Of a DNA stretch of 64,000 nt, positions 51,370 through 60,887 are shown in pieces. Source of the DNA: Dyadobacter sp. CY347 (GTDB lineage: Bacteria > Bacteroidota > Bacteroidia > Cytophagales > Spirosomataceae); contig NZ_JAKFFT010000002.1 in the NCBI RefSeq assembly GCF_021502655.1, positions 1,054,001-1,118,000 of the forward strand. The letters are read 5' to 3'. Each line of letters starts with the position of its first letter. The first letter of the stretch is position 1. The notes below the pieces were generated by a model. That model was not told the DNA's origin. It was given only the letters and a program-made list of their open reading frames with translations, and searched no databases. The position numbers and the translations under genes were made by a program.

Positions 51370-54324
51370 TTAAACCTTGTAATCCGCTTTTTTCAATGCT
51401 TCGCTCGGTGGAAATCCGAAATGCTGTGTAAAGCTTGTGGAGAAATTAGAAGGGTTGCCATAACCCACCATATAGCCCACTTCTGCGACAGTTCCTGCAT
51501 TTTTCCGGAGCAGTTCCAGTGCTTTTTCCATGCGGACCGTGCGGATAAGGTCTCCCGGGGTTTGGTTGATTAGCCCCTTTAATTTTCTGTGCAGCTGCGT
51601 CCGGCTGAGCCCAACATTACCGGCCAGGAGTTCGGCGCTGTAAGTTTCGTCGGCTAAATGCGCTTCCAGCGCTGCACGGACTTTGGTCAGAAATGCCTGC
51701 TCAATGGAAGGCAGCTCGGCTGTGTGGGTGAGCCAAAGGTTGTTGCTGTTGTATTTATCCCGAAGCGCCTGCCGCGTGGTGATCAGGTTTTCGATTTGGG
51801 CGATCAGTTCGGGTTCGTAGAAAGGTTTGCGCAGATAAGCGTCCGCGCCGGTTTGCAAACCCGTAAGGCGGCTGTCAATATCCACTTTGGCCGTGAGAAT
51901 GATCACCGGGACGTGGCTTGTTTTTTCATTGCTTTTTATATCCATGCAAACCTGGTAACCATCTTTTCCGGGCATCATCAGGTCAGTAACGATCAGATCG
52001 GGCACGTGATCAAATGCCAGGCTAAGGCCCTGATCTCCGTTTTCTGCCTCCATAATGCGGTAATTTCCGGCCAGCGAGGAGCGTATGAAGGCGCGCAGGT
52101 CAGCATTGTCTTCAATGATCAGGATCAGGTTTGCATCGGCGGATTTTAAATGGTTTTGATTTGTCCGGTTGGTTATGGCTTCGGTCAAAGGCTTTTGTGG
52201 GACAGAAAAATTTTTCACTTCCGCTCGCTCAGTGACCAGTTCAATCGGGATTTTAACTGTGACGTTGGTGCCTTTGGACACTTCACTTTCCACGGCAATG
52301 TTCCCTCCCAGCAATTCCGTAAACTCTTTGGTAAGGGCCAGACCGATCCCGGTGCCTTCATGCGGGCGGGCGTCCGAAGAGTCAGCCTGGAAAAAGCGGT
52401 CGAAAATGTAGGGGAGCTTTGTGGCGGGTATGCCGGTGCCGGTGTCTGTAATGCTCATGATCATTTGGTTGTGCAGACCATTGTATTGAAATAAAACTTT
52501 GACCGAAACACTGCCACCGCCCGGGGTGAATTTGAATGCATTGGATAAGAGATTGTATAGAATGTTTTCCAATTTATCCTTGTCTGTGTTGGCAACTGCG
52601 CTTTCTTTATCAGATGAAAAATGAAGGCTGATTTGTTTTTGGCCTGCGAGTGTTTCAAATGACTGCACTACATTGTTTATAAAACCTACCAGTTCAAGCG
52701 GCGCGTTAGTCAGTTGCATTTTGCCAGCCTCCAATTTGCTCAGATCCAGCAATTCGTTGATCATTTTAAGCAATCTTTTCGCATTTCGGGTGATCATACC
52801 AAGCTGATTACGCAATTCAATGTCGCGGCTTTGGGATAAAATACGTTCGGCGGGACCGAGTATCAATGTTAATGGCGTCCTGAATTCGTGTGTTAAATTG
52901 ATAAAAAACCGGGATTTGAATGTGTCGAGTTCGCGGAGCTTGTCGGCCTGCTGCTGTACTTGCGCTGTCCTTTCAATAACTGTTTTTTCTAATGTTTCTG
53001 CCTGTTGTTCAATAAGTTCGCGCTTGTCTTTTTCTGCAAGAAGCTTCTGTGATGAAAGCGCTTCCACCTCGGTGAGCCTCAGGGTCAGATCATTATTTGT
53101 CCGTGCAAAATCCAGTGCAAGGAATATCGAGAAGCACAACGGCATAAACAGCAGCCCTACCGCCATCAATTGGTCAACCATATGCGGCTTCCCGACCCAC
53201 AGATCCAGCACGTCCGCACCCGCAAAAAAGAAAAACAATGCGGTAATGAACATCCCAAGCCCGATCAGCCAGACGCCCTTCCGGCCGTTCCGCCAGGCTT
53301 TGAAGACTTCCCGAAGTCCTAAGACGGTCACCAGCAGGAAGTATAGATTGAAATGATCATCATACACTTTCGGTGGAAAAATCGAAAAACGGATCAGATA
53401 GTATAGGCCCGGAACGAGAATCAGGGCATACCATAGGCGTGAGATTTTGGCTTCACCAATTTTATAAAGCAACAGGCCAACGAAAACGGTGGCGAGTGTT
53501 TTTGCTGTGTTGAAAGCGGGCTGAGCGAAAGCTTGCAGCTCAGGGTCGGGCGTATATTGATACCAATAGCGAAGGATCTGCGTTCCGGCCGCAAAAGCCA
53601 CAAAGAGGGCATAATACAGATTGGCTTTTTGCTTTGGATAAAAAAGAAACAAAAACAAATGCAGCAAGGCAAATGCGGTCATGGCAGAAATACTCATCAG
53701 CATATAAATGCTGCTATTGGACTTAATCTCCAATCCGGGTAACAGTTCCTGATAGATGCCAATCCATGTTTCAAATCCGTGGAAATTATCAAAGGCAGGT
53801 CGGAAATTTGCGTAACGGATGGCGATGAAGATGGTGTCAGAAATGGCAGCGTCAAACGGGATCAGCGCGTTAGGCGCTCGCATGGCGGTCATTTCACCGC
53901 CACTTTTGCCAATCTTTCCATAACCGCCTTTTTTAAAACCATTGATGAAAATTTCCGATGCGCCGTCGTGGTTTATGCGGAGCGCCAGCGTTTTCCCCGT
54001 CAATGTTGAATCTGCAACGATCCTTACCCTGAACCAGCCTATCCCTTTCCAGTCTTTCGGTAATGCTTTTTCTCCAAAATTGCTTTTGATCTCAGGCCAG
54101 TCATTATCCCGAAAATGAGGGGATGCCCATTCAGCAACATCGCCGGGATGAAATTTCCATTTGGATTTTTGCAGGGATAAAGAACTTGTCTTGTTAGCCA
54201 GGCTATCGGCAGTGACATGCACCAAGGATGATTGCGCCTGAATATGGCCCGAAAAAAGCAGGCAACACAGAAACAAGAGGTCGTTTCTGTGTTGCCTGAT
54301 CAGTTTTCTCAATGTTTCTGGCAT
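51370..54324 (-). CDS. 7TM hybrid sensor kinase with receiver and AraC output (HTCS-like)
   Basis: 984 residues. A signal-like N-terminus (LLFLCCLLFSGHIQAQ) leads to a periplasmic jelly-roll domain (about 35-200; GWFRVRIVADSTLTGKTLALR), then seven membrane segments (7TMR-DISM, about 210-405), a coiled coil, HisKA with NLTHEFRTPLTLIL, HATPase with DTGTGIPATK, a receiver (about 750-865) with IVTDLMMPGKDG and LRKPF, and an AraC-type HTH (about 885-980). All steps from sensing to transcription are in one chain. Similar proteins often control neighbouring carbohydrate genes; the glycoside-hydrolase-like gene lies 150 bases upstream on the same strand. Confidence 0.9.
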   Translation of the reverse strand: MPETLRKLIRQHRNDLLFLCCLLFSGHIQAQSSLVHVTADSLANKTSSLSLQKSKWKFHPGDVAEWASPHFRDNDWPEIKSNFGEKALPKDWKGIGWFRVRIVADSTLTGKTLALRINHDGASEIFINGFKKGGYGKIGKSGGEMTAMRAPNALIPFDAAISDTIFIAIRYANFRPAFDNFHGFETWIGIYQELLPGLEIKSNSSIYMLMSISAMTAFALLHLFLFLFYPKQKANLYYALFVAFAAGTQILRYWYQYTPDPELQAFAQPAFNTAKTLATVFVGLLLYKIGEAKISRLWYALILVPGLYYLIRFSIFPPKVYDDHFNLYFLLVTVLGLREVFKAWRNGRKGVWLIGLGMFITALFFFFAGADVLDLWVGKPHMVDQLMAVGLLFMPLCFSIFLALDFARTNNDLTLRLTEVEALSSQKLLAEKDKRELIEQQAETLEKTVIERTAQVQQQADKLRELDTFKSRFFINLTHEFRTPLTLILGPAERILSQSRDIELRNQLGMITRNAKRLLKMINELLDLSKLEAGKMQLTNAPLELVGFINNVVQSFETLAGQKQISLHFSSDKESAVANTDKDKLENILYNLLSNAFKFTPGGGSVSVKVLFQYNGLHNQMIMSITDTGTGIPATKLPYIFDRFFQADSSDARPHEGTGIGLALTKEFTELLGGNIAVESEVSKGTNVTVKIPIELVTERAEVKNFSVPQKPLTEAITNRTNQNHLKSADANLILIIEDNADLRAFIRSSLAGNYRIMEAENGDQGLSLAFDHVPDLIVTDLMMPGKDGYQVCMDIKSNEKTSHVPVIILTAKVDIDSRLTGLQTGADAYLRKPFYEPELIAQIENLITTRQALRDKYNSNNLWLTHTAELPSIEQAFLTKVRAALEAHLADETYSAELLAGNVGLSRTQLHRKLKGLINQTPGDLIRTVRMEKALELLRKNAGTVAEVGYMVGYGNPSNFSTSFTQHFGFPPSEALKKADYKV

Positions 54325-54473
54325 CCGGTTTGGGTTAGGATGAACCTCTTCAACCAGCGCTTATGGCGAAGATTCGTTCAGAAGCAGGAATTTACTAACC
54401 TTCACATTCAATTCATAATCCCGATCCATAAGGCCGGATATTGCTGCTTTGCTTGCCGGATTGGCCAAATGTT

Positions 54474-57284
54474 TTAATGTTTGACAATCTTCCGGTCCAC
54501 GCCATTAACCCGGACAATGTAAACGCCGGGCATCCAGGCGCTGATGTCGAGCTCGAAAAAGTGCTTGTCAGGATTCAATGTCCGGATCTTCCGTCCCGCA
54601 GCATTGATAATCTCAACCTCGCGAATGATGCTTTCTGACTTGATGCGAACCAGCGAGGAAGTTGGATTTGGATAAATGCTGATATCGGTGTTGTCGGTAA
54701 TCTCCGAGGTGACAATGCTGCTGAATGCGTAAGTGCCGTCGCGGTCTGTCATTTTTAGCCGGTAATAATAGCGTCCTGCGGATAAATCCACGTCCTGGAA
54801 CTGGTAATCGGTGTTTTTGGCCGCATCTCCCTGCGCATTTACACGGCCTGCTTCAATGAAACTTTTGGCATCCATACTTCTTTGTATTTCAAAATGCGAA
54901 CTGTTGGATTCCCGGGAAGTCTGCCATTTCAGATTGGTGAGGCTTCCTTCCGGTTTTGCGCTCAGGCTGATCAAGGTTACCGGCAGGGCATTGCCGGCAT
55001 CTGTTGTCAAAGCATTCGGATATAGCGGCACAGACAGGCTGTTGGTTGCTTTTCCGGCCAGCACTTTTTTTGTATAGCCGCCCAGTGCCATGAACCAGTC
55101 GGGCGTAAGGTCATAACCGTCCGCATCCAGTGAGAGGAACCAGGTGTCGCCTCCCTTGGGCGTATGGTCTGCAAACTTCTCCATTTTAAAGAAAGAAGTT
55201 GCTTCGTCCACTTCGTCGAACATGGCCAGATAAACCATATTAGCCCCCTCATTGATCACATTCTGAGACTGTTGCCACAGAAAGCTGCCGCCATTGCGGG
55301 GGATGGAATTTTTTACTGCGCCTTCCGGATTATCGCGCACAGTTTGCAAGTTGAACCAGGAAAATCCGGGGAAGATTACCGGCATATAGTCAATGCTTTT
55401 AGGCGAGAGATAAGCCATGTCGGGCCGTATCGTGTTGTTAGCGAATTCGTTGGCACCGCTTTCGCTGCTGTATCTGCCCACCGACCACGGGCTGATCACG
55501 TCCAGCATGTCGTATACGGCAAGCCATGCTGCTGAATGGCTGCGCCAGGTGTTATTAAGGCCGCCCATAATGTTTGCGCGGTATTTTGGGTCGTCGGTAG
55601 GATCGTTCGGGTCACCTTCCTTGAACCATTTTACGAGTTTTTCCGAGCGTTCGGCCGTTGCCTCCGGGTTGGATGCCAGGCCTATTCCCCATAATGCAAC
55701 GAGTGGTTTGCCTTTGTGCCATAAATAATTACTTTCAGAAGTTACGCCCATTTCATCCACAAGGCGTTTCCAGTCCGCAATGACCTGCTCCGTAGACGTG
55801 GCGTCGCCGCCGGAAAGATCGTACATGATCGCATACACACGGCCGTATTTGTTGCTGGCAGTTTGCACATTTTCCAGCACTTTGTCGAAATGCCTGTGTA
55901 CACGCGTATCGCCCGTGCGGAAATAATCCAGGAATCTCTGCTGAAACACCCCATCGATCTCATGTTCCTGCATCCATTTAAAATGTTCATCGACCGTGTT
56001 GTAATTATAGCTCGAAAACAGCTTGGCCGGTGAGCCGTTGTTATAGGTCATATTGGTTGCAACCAGTTCATTCTGCGGGTAATTTCCCATATAAGGCCAC
56101 ATATCCACGGTTGCATTTGCATGCTCCGGCGTTCCGCCAAACCAATGCAGCCACCAGTTGTGCGTGGGCGCGCCGTCTGTGGGCAACCCAAACCAGCCCT
56201 GATAACCAAACATGACCTTGCCATTAAGCGTATTGTCTGCGGGGTTGGCGGTAGTTGCCGCAGTGGGCTCGTAAAACTCGATCTCGTCGATCTTGGCTGT
56301 AATGCTGGCTGTTAAAGGTTGATTAATGCGGAAATAATTGATGGCTGCCAGATTGGGAGTTCCCTGCTTCGTTGCGTCCGATAGGTGTAAAATGATGTGG
56401 TTCCAGCCATTTTGGATCTTCTGGGCGGCGAGGTTCCAGCGGTATGCGTCGCCAGACGGCTGACCGGATGAGGAAAAAACAATGTCCCCGGCTCCGTTAA
56501 GCTGGTTTGCATCCGACACGTAAAGCCAGAATTTAACGATTCCGCCCGCTTCGCTTACAGTTGTGTTGAATGGGGAAGCATTGAAAACAAACCATTCCTG
56601 GCCCGATCCGGTGCGTGTCAGCGAGCCGCTTCCCAGGATTTTATTCGCATTGTCAACAGTAACCGCATTTGTTCCGGACCATCCGGCCTGGTCGTCGGCT
56701 GCGCTGAAAATTTTCGCCCCAATCAACTGGCTGCCCTCATAACCTTTGGTAAAACGGATGTTATCGATCTTGATAATGACAGATTCCCCGGCATTGATGA
56801 ATTTGTAATACCTGAAAAAATTAATTGCAGAAAGGTTCGGGTTGCCCGATTTTCCTGCCGCGCTCAGCCGCAGTACCACATTGTTCCAGCCATTTCGCAG
56901 GTTTACGCTGCCGGTTCCCCAGCTATACTCGTCGGTGTCGGGGTTACCTGAGCTGGTGATTTCAAATTGGCCTTCGGAAGCGCTGAACTTGGTAATGTCG
57001 GATACAAAGAGTGAGAATTGCAGATAGGAAATGTTGAGGTCGCCGGCCGCGATGCCTGTGTTAATGGGCGTTGCGAAATTTTTTCTGAAACGCTCGGTGT
57101 TACCGCCTTCGGATTTGATGGAAAAGCTGCCTTGAACGGGAGCATTACTGTCCAGGCTCAATGCATTGCCGCCACCTCCCCATCCGGTTAGCGCTTCACA
57201 ATCATCCACAGGCGTAACCTGCGCATAACCCTGAACAACAGCGACGACTAGCAGCAGCAGCAGCAGTAAATAGTTCTTTTTCAT
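54474..57284 (-). CDS. Secreted GH71/GH99-like protein with two jelly-roll repeats and type IX sorting tail
   Basis: 936 residues. Signal peptide (LLLLLLLVVAVVQGYAQ), two successive related domains of about 160 residues (about 22-185 and 190-345; both run from a CEALTGW/DDQAGW start through GWNNVVLRLS or GWNHIILHLS to IKIDNIRF or AKIDEIEF), the catalytic-like barrel (about 350-740; FGYQGWFGLPTDGAP, WWLHWFGG, EIDGVFQQRFLDYF, YAIMYDLSGG, YLAMFDEVDEATS), an Fn3-like linker, and a Por_Secre_tail (SIYPNPTSSLVRIKS to the C-terminal KIVKH). The barrel resembles the glycoside hydrolase 71/99 group. It is exported by the Sec system and sorted by the type IX system. Confidence 0.85.
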   Translation of the reverse strand: MKKNYLLLLLLLVVAVVQGYAQVTPVDDCEALTGWGGGGNALSLDSNAPVQGSFSIKSEGGNTERFRKNFATPINTGIAAGDLNISYLQFSLFVSDITKFSASEGQFEITSSGNPDTDEYSWGTGSVNLRNGWNNVVLRLSAAGKSGNPNLSAINFFRYYKFINAGESVIIKIDNIRFTKGYEGSQLIGAKIFSAADDQAGWSGTNAVTVDNANKILGSGSLTRTGSGQEWFVFNASPFNTTVSEAGGIVKFWLYVSDANQLNGAGDIVFSSSGQPSGDAYRWNLAAQKIQNGWNHIILHLSDATKQGTPNLAAINYFRINQPLTASITAKIDEIEFYEPTAATTANPADNTLNGKVMFGYQGWFGLPTDGAPTHNWWLHWFGGTPEHANATVDMWPYMGNYPQNELVATNMTYNNGSPAKLFSSYNYNTVDEHFKWMQEHEIDGVFQQRFLDYFRTGDTRVHRHFDKVLENVQTASNKYGRVYAIMYDLSGGDATSTEQVIADWKRLVDEMGVTSESNYLWHKGKPLVALWGIGLASNPEATAERSEKLVKWFKEGDPNDPTDDPKYRANIMGGLNNTWRSHSAAWLAVYDMLDVISPWSVGRYSSESGANEFANNTIRPDMAYLSPKSIDYMPVIFPGFSWFNLQTVRDNPEGAVKNSIPRNGGSFLWQQSQNVINEGANMVYLAMFDEVDEATSFFKMEKFADHTPKGGDTWFLSLDADGYDLTPDWFMALGGYTKKVLAGKATNSLSVPLYPNALTTDAGNALPVTLISLSAKPEGSLTNLKWQTSRESNSSHFEIQRSMDAKSFIEAGRVNAQGDAAKNTDYQFQDVDLSAGRYYYRLKMTDRDGTYAFSSIVTSEITDNTDISIYPNPTSSLVRIKSESIIREVEIINAAGRKIRTLNPDKHFFELDISAWMPGVYIVRVNGVDRKIVKH

Positions 57285-57309
57285 AGTAAAGATTTATAAG
57301 TGAAAAATC

Positions 57310-57317
57310 CAAATCTA
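57310..57317 (-). promoter_or_regulatory. Putative -7 element of the GH71/99-like gene
   Basis: The minus strand reads TAGATTTG here, an exact TAnnTTTG Bacteroidota -7 element, 26 bases before the start codon at 57284. A good -33 TTG is not evident, so the call rests on one element. Confidence 0.35.
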
Positions 57318-57436
57318 GACCCACACCTATAATTTTTGCTTAACTATGAATTAATAAAGAATTAATAGGAAATTTTTTTTCGGTAAAATAATCGCCCGGT
57401 GACTAGCATTCAGACTATTATTTCAGCTATAAAAAG

Positions 57437-57471
57437 CGAAAAGGGCCAATCCCGAAGGACTGACCCGTTTT
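57437..57471 (-). terminator. Terminator of the diheme cytochrome gene
   Basis: Read on the minus strand, GGGUCAGUCC-UUCG-GGAUUGGCCC (57466 down to 57443) forms a 10-base-pair stem with two G-U pairs and a UUCG tetraloop, followed by TTTTCGCTTTTT. On the plus strand the stem has mismatches, so it is directional and points to the minus-strand cytochrome gene that ends at 57635. Confidence 0.7.
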
Positions 57472-57634
57472 CTTAACGTTGAGTATACACATCCAATAAT
57501 AGTCATTGTTTATAAACAGGATGTTGCGTCCTAAGCAGACGTCAATCTTTTCTTATTATAACAATATCCAATTTATTTTACGGTAAAGCAGAAGTTACAA
57601 AACACCGGAATTTGGTACTGAAATGCGTTGAGGT

Positions 57635-58609
57635 TTAGTTCGGTATGAACTTGGGGACCTCGTTAATTTTCGGTTCGAGGGTTCTCAGGTAAGCATATAT
57701 TGCTATCAAATCCTTTTCTTCCATCCCCGAATACATAGCCCATGGCATAATCGTATTCATATCTTTCGGGCCAACTTTATGTGCTACGTAATTTGAATCC
57801 CTATACATTTTGAAGCGTTTCACAAAGGCTTCCTCGCTCCATGAACCGATGCCGGTTTTAACGTCCGGCGTAATGTTTCTGGAAGTGATGGTTCCCGAAG
57901 GAAGTCCGAATTCCTGCCCGCCACCAAATTCACTGCCCGGAACAATGTCACCTTTTTCTCTTTTGCTATGACATTCCACGCACGATGCCGCTGTTACCAG
58001 ATATTTTCCGGTTGCTACAATGTTATCCTCCGGCGGCCTTTTGCCCAGCGGGGCTTTTGTCGGCATGGTGTTTAGTAAAATGGAAACCGGAAAGTCGGGC
58101 TCGGAAGCCGGAATGTCTTTTTTGATCGGATTCAGCGTGCGCAAATATGCGATAATGCTATAAATATCTTCGGGGTCCATTTTGCCATAAGCGTGATATG
58201 GCATTACCGGAAACAGCGCTTTGCCGTCTTTGTTGACGCCTGTGGTGATAGCGCGGAAGATCTCGCCGTCGGTCCAGTTTCCTATGCCGTACGGTGTGAT
58301 GTTTTTGGAAATAAAATTGCCGGGGAAACCCATTTCCTGGTTGAAGATCTCGCCGCCACCGCCCATGTCCCCGGGTACGACCGGACCCGCAAACAGGCTC
58401 CAATCGCGCGTGCTATGACAATCCATGCAGACATTCACATGATTGGCCAGATACTGGCCGCGTTCCACTCTGGCAGGCGTTCTTTCGACCGTAAGTTTCG
58501 GCGCGTCTCCGACGTTTGGAAGTGCTAATTTTACATAAGAAGCAGCCGCAACGGCCACCACAACGAGAAGAAGAACGATGATCCCGATTACTTTGAAGAG
58601 TTTTTTCAT
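57635..58609 (-). CDS. Membrane-anchored diheme c-type cytochrome
   Basis: 324 residues. An N-terminal membrane anchor (VIGIIVLLLVVVAVAAASY) is followed by two cytochrome c domains with haem motifs CMDCHSTRDWS and CVECHSKREKG; likely axial methionines lie in FPVMPYHAYG and TIMPWAMYSG. The repeated pattern GNFISKNITPYGIGNWTDGE and GTITSRNITPDVKTGIGSW shows an internal duplication. It carries electrons in the periplasm; the redox partner is unknown. ATG at 58609 is preferred to TTG at 58633. It is monocistronic with its own terminator. Confidence 0.9.
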   Translation of the reverse strand: MKKLFKVIGIIVLLLVVVAVAAASYVKLALPNVGDAPKLTVERTPARVERGQYLANHVNVCMDCHSTRDWSLFAGPVVPGDMGGGGEIFNQEMGFPGNFISKNITPYGIGNWTDGEIFRAITTGVNKDGKALFPVMPYHAYGKMDPEDIYSIIAYLRTLNPIKKDIPASEPDFPVSILLNTMPTKAPLGKRPPEDNIVATGKYLVTAASCVECHSKREKGDIVPGSEFGGGQEFGLPSGTITSRNITPDVKTGIGSWSEEAFVKRFKMYRDSNYVAHKVGPKDMNTIMPWAMYSGMEEKDLIAIYAYLRTLEPKINEVPKFIPN

Positions 58610-58746
58610 AGAGTAGAATGAGGGTTTTTTCAAATTGCAAAAGTAAAAAAACCGGTCACTTTACTACCAGCTAAGCCTTTCACGCTGAGCTGTTTTCGAC
58701 AGAACTTATTAAACGGTCACGCTGCCGATGTTTTATCTGGCGCAAG

Positions 58747-58803
58747 GCCACGAATGCACGGATGGACACCAATCACATTCGTGTCCATCCGTGCATTCGT
58801 GGC
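58747..58803. repeat. Long perfect inverted repeat
   Basis: Left arm GCCACGAATGCACGGATGGACAC (58747-58769) and its exact complement at 58781-58803, 23 bases each, around an 11-base loop. It lies between two minus-strand genes, after the TPR gene. It may terminate that transcript, but the sequence, built from short GAATG/CACGGATG words, is reminiscent of dispersed repeats seen in many bacterial genomes, so it may be one of these. Confidence 0.65.
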
Positions 58804-58818
58804 ATTATAAAAAACCAA

Positions 58819-60201
58819 TTACTTGATTATCTGATCAATAAGCGGCTGATAATGTACATCCTGGCCGGAAGCAGAAAGCCAGTCACGGACAATGAATTTG
58901 AAAAACAGCATAGGCGGCTCGTGGTGATCAATAGCGGCCTGGAAATAAGTCACAGCCTCGTTTACATGGCCAATAGAAGCATTCACGACGCCCATATCAT
59001 AATTGGAAACCACCTGTGTTCTGCTCAGCGAGGTCATTTGGGTAAGAATGTCGCGCGCACTTTCCGTTTCATCCGACAACCCGAACAATACACCGCAGGC
59101 ACTGAGGGTAATGCCGTTATAATTCATTTCCAGAGCTGTTTCCAGTGCTTCCTGTGCATCGGGATAGTTTTTCAAAGTGATCAGATTGAGGCCAATGATC
59201 AGGTGGCCGCCCCAGAATGAAGGTTCCAAAGCCACCAGCTTCTGTCCCTGCTCAACGCCTTTTTCGAAATCTTCTGCAATCCAATATACGTAAGCCGCGT
59301 AAAAGTTATTGATCAGCGAAAAGGGTTCAAGTGACAATGCCAATGCTGTTTTTTCCAATGCTTCGGCATATCGATCGCTCAAAGCCAGATAGAGCGCGTA
59401 CTGACCGATCAGATCGGCTGCATTCCAGTTCAGTTCCAGTGCTTTTGCAAAAGAGGCAGATGCGCTCCGGAAGTCCCATTCATTCAGCATCTGCATCCGC
59501 GCTAATGCGAGATAGCTTTCTGCAATGCCGTCATCCAGCGCAAGCGCCTGCTCGGTGGCATGCTTCATCAACGGCAAAGCTGTAGCCGCAGGCAGATGCC
59601 TGTAAAACCACATGTTCAGGTAACAGGACGCAATGCCCGCATAGGCAATTGAGTAGGTAGGGTCCTGTTCAATGGCCGACTCGAAATAACCAATGGCTTT
59701 CTGATAGGTGTCAGGCCCGGCAAATTTGTTATGGTAAAAACGGCCTCGCAAATAGAGCTGATAAGCTGCTTTGTTGTGCGTATACCGCTTAAACGTGCTT
59801 ACAGTTTCATCACCCAGCAGCTGCACTTTGATCGCGTTCATAATGGCCAGTGTAATTTCATCCTGCACGTCGAAAATATCGTCCAGATCCCGGTCATACT
59901 GCTCAGACCAGATGTTGGCCCCGTCTGCTGCGCGGACAAGCCGCACATTAATCAGCAATTTCTCGCCCGAATTCCTGATGCTTCCTTCCAGAATGTGCTC
60001 CACATTCAACTGCTCACCTATGACTTGGAGATCTTCATTTTTGCCCTTGAAAACGAAAGACGAGGTCCGTCCGGCGACTTGTAAACCCGGAACGCGGCTC
60101 AGCACATTGATGATCTCTTCGGTAACCCCGTCACTGAAATATTCTTCTTCGGGGTCGTGGCTCAGGTTTGCAAAGGGTAGTACGGCAATGGTTGGTTTCA
60201 T
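58819..60201 (-). CDS. TPR protein with FlgO/cyclase-associated N-terminal domain
   Basis: 460 residues. The first 145 residues (IAVLPFANLSHDPEEEYFSDG, LQVIGEQLNVEHILEGS, ANIWSEQYDRDLDDIFDVQDEI) form the domain that often links adenylate cyclase or LytTR/winged-helix regulators to TPR repeats. The remaining 310 residues are about eight tetratricopeptide-like repeats (AIGYFESAIEQDPTYSIAYAG, AQEALETALEMNYNG). No catalytic or DNA-binding domain is fused here, so the protein probably acts through protein contacts. I chose ATG 60201; the longer frame from 60285 begins with 28 residues that do not fit the domain. Confidence 0.8.
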   Translation of the reverse strand: MKPTIAVLPFANLSHDPEEEYFSDGVTEEIINVLSRVPGLQVAGRTSSFVFKGKNEDLQVIGEQLNVEHILEGSIRNSGEKLLINVRLVRAADGANIWSEQYDRDLDDIFDVQDEITLAIMNAIKVQLLGDETVSTFKRYTHNKAAYQLYLRGRFYHNKFAGPDTYQKAIGYFESAIEQDPTYSIAYAGIASCYLNMWFYRHLPAATALPLMKHATEQALALDDGIAESYLALARMQMLNEWDFRSASASFAKALELNWNAADLIGQYALYLALSDRYAEALEKTALALSLEPFSLINNFYAAYVYWIAEDFEKGVEQGQKLVALEPSFWGGHLIIGLNLITLKNYPDAQEALETALEMNYNGITLSACGVLFGLSDETESARDILTQMTSLSRTQVVSNYDMGVVNASIGHVNEAVTYFQAAIDHHEPPMLFFKFIVRDWLSASGQDVHYQPLIDQIIK

Positions 60202-60294
60202 GGCTCGATAAGTTTGAATATTGAATATTTTACTTGCAACTATCTCATGCAACATTGTGTCTGAAAGAAAAACAGGCAAAACCATTGCTGCACT

Positions 60295-60831
60295 ATGAAT
60301 AATCTTCTGCGTCTATTTTTCCTTGTCGCCATCGTCTCTTCCTGCATCACAGACAGCGACGATCGTTTTGAGCGATTTTCATTCGATGGCACAGGTTACA
60401 GGCCCATCTACACCACCGAGGAAGATATGGCCAAGATAGCGGTTATTGACGCGCAGCCACTGTCCAAGCCCGGGAAAATATACGTGCTCGATCCCTATCT
60501 TTTCATCAACGAGTCGGGTAAGGGCATTCACATTATCGATAACTTGGATCCCAAAAATCCTAAGAATATCTCCTTCATTTCCATTGCAGGCAATTACGAT
60601 ATGGCAGCGAAAGGAAAATATTTATATGCTGATAACCTGACAAATCTGGTCGTTTTTGACATCAGTGACCCTAAGTTGCCCAAGCTTACAAAGACAGTCC
60701 CCAATGCAGTTCCGGTCAATAATTATCCGCCTTTCAACAACGTCTATTTTGAATGCGTAGAAAGTAAAAAAGGCATTGTAACGGGCTGGGAAAAAGTACC
60801 AATGGCAAAAAGGCCGAATTGCTCCCGGTAA
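60295..60831 (+). CDS. LVIVD-repeat lipoprotein, short form
   Basis: 178 residues. A lipoprotein signal (RLFFLVAIVSSC) with the lipobox cysteine near 17 is followed by beta-propeller-like LVIVD repeats (KIYVLDPYLFINESGKGIHIID, YLYADNLTNLVVFDISDP). The C-terminus GWEKVPMAKRPNCSR ends the reading frame normally. It starts an apparent three-gene operon and is divergent from the TPR gene. The role of LVIVD proteins is unknown; surface or periplasmic binding is assumed. The LVIVD fold is suggested by repeats only. Confidence 0.7.
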   Translation: MNNLLRLFFLVAIVSSCITDSDDRFERFSFDGTGYRPIYTTEEDMAKIAVIDAQPLSKPGKIYVLDPYLFINESGKGIHIIDNLDPKNPKNISFISIAGNYDMAAKGKYLYADNLTNLVVFDISDPKLPKLTKTVPNAVPVNNYPPFNNVYFECVESKKGIVTGWEKVPMAKRPNCSR

Positions 60832-60887
60832 GCAACATTGAAATACCCGAAAATTCAAGTGAAAATGCAGAAAACGAATTGTAGACC

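Larger units (their letters stand above)
57285..57634. other. Intergenic region between GH71/99-like gene and diheme cytochrome
   Basis: 350 bases, AT-rich, with no gene. It holds the promoter of the minus-strand GH71/99-like gene near 57310 and the terminator of the minus-strand diheme cytochrome gene at 57437-57471. The rest shows no structure I can name. Confidence 0.5.
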
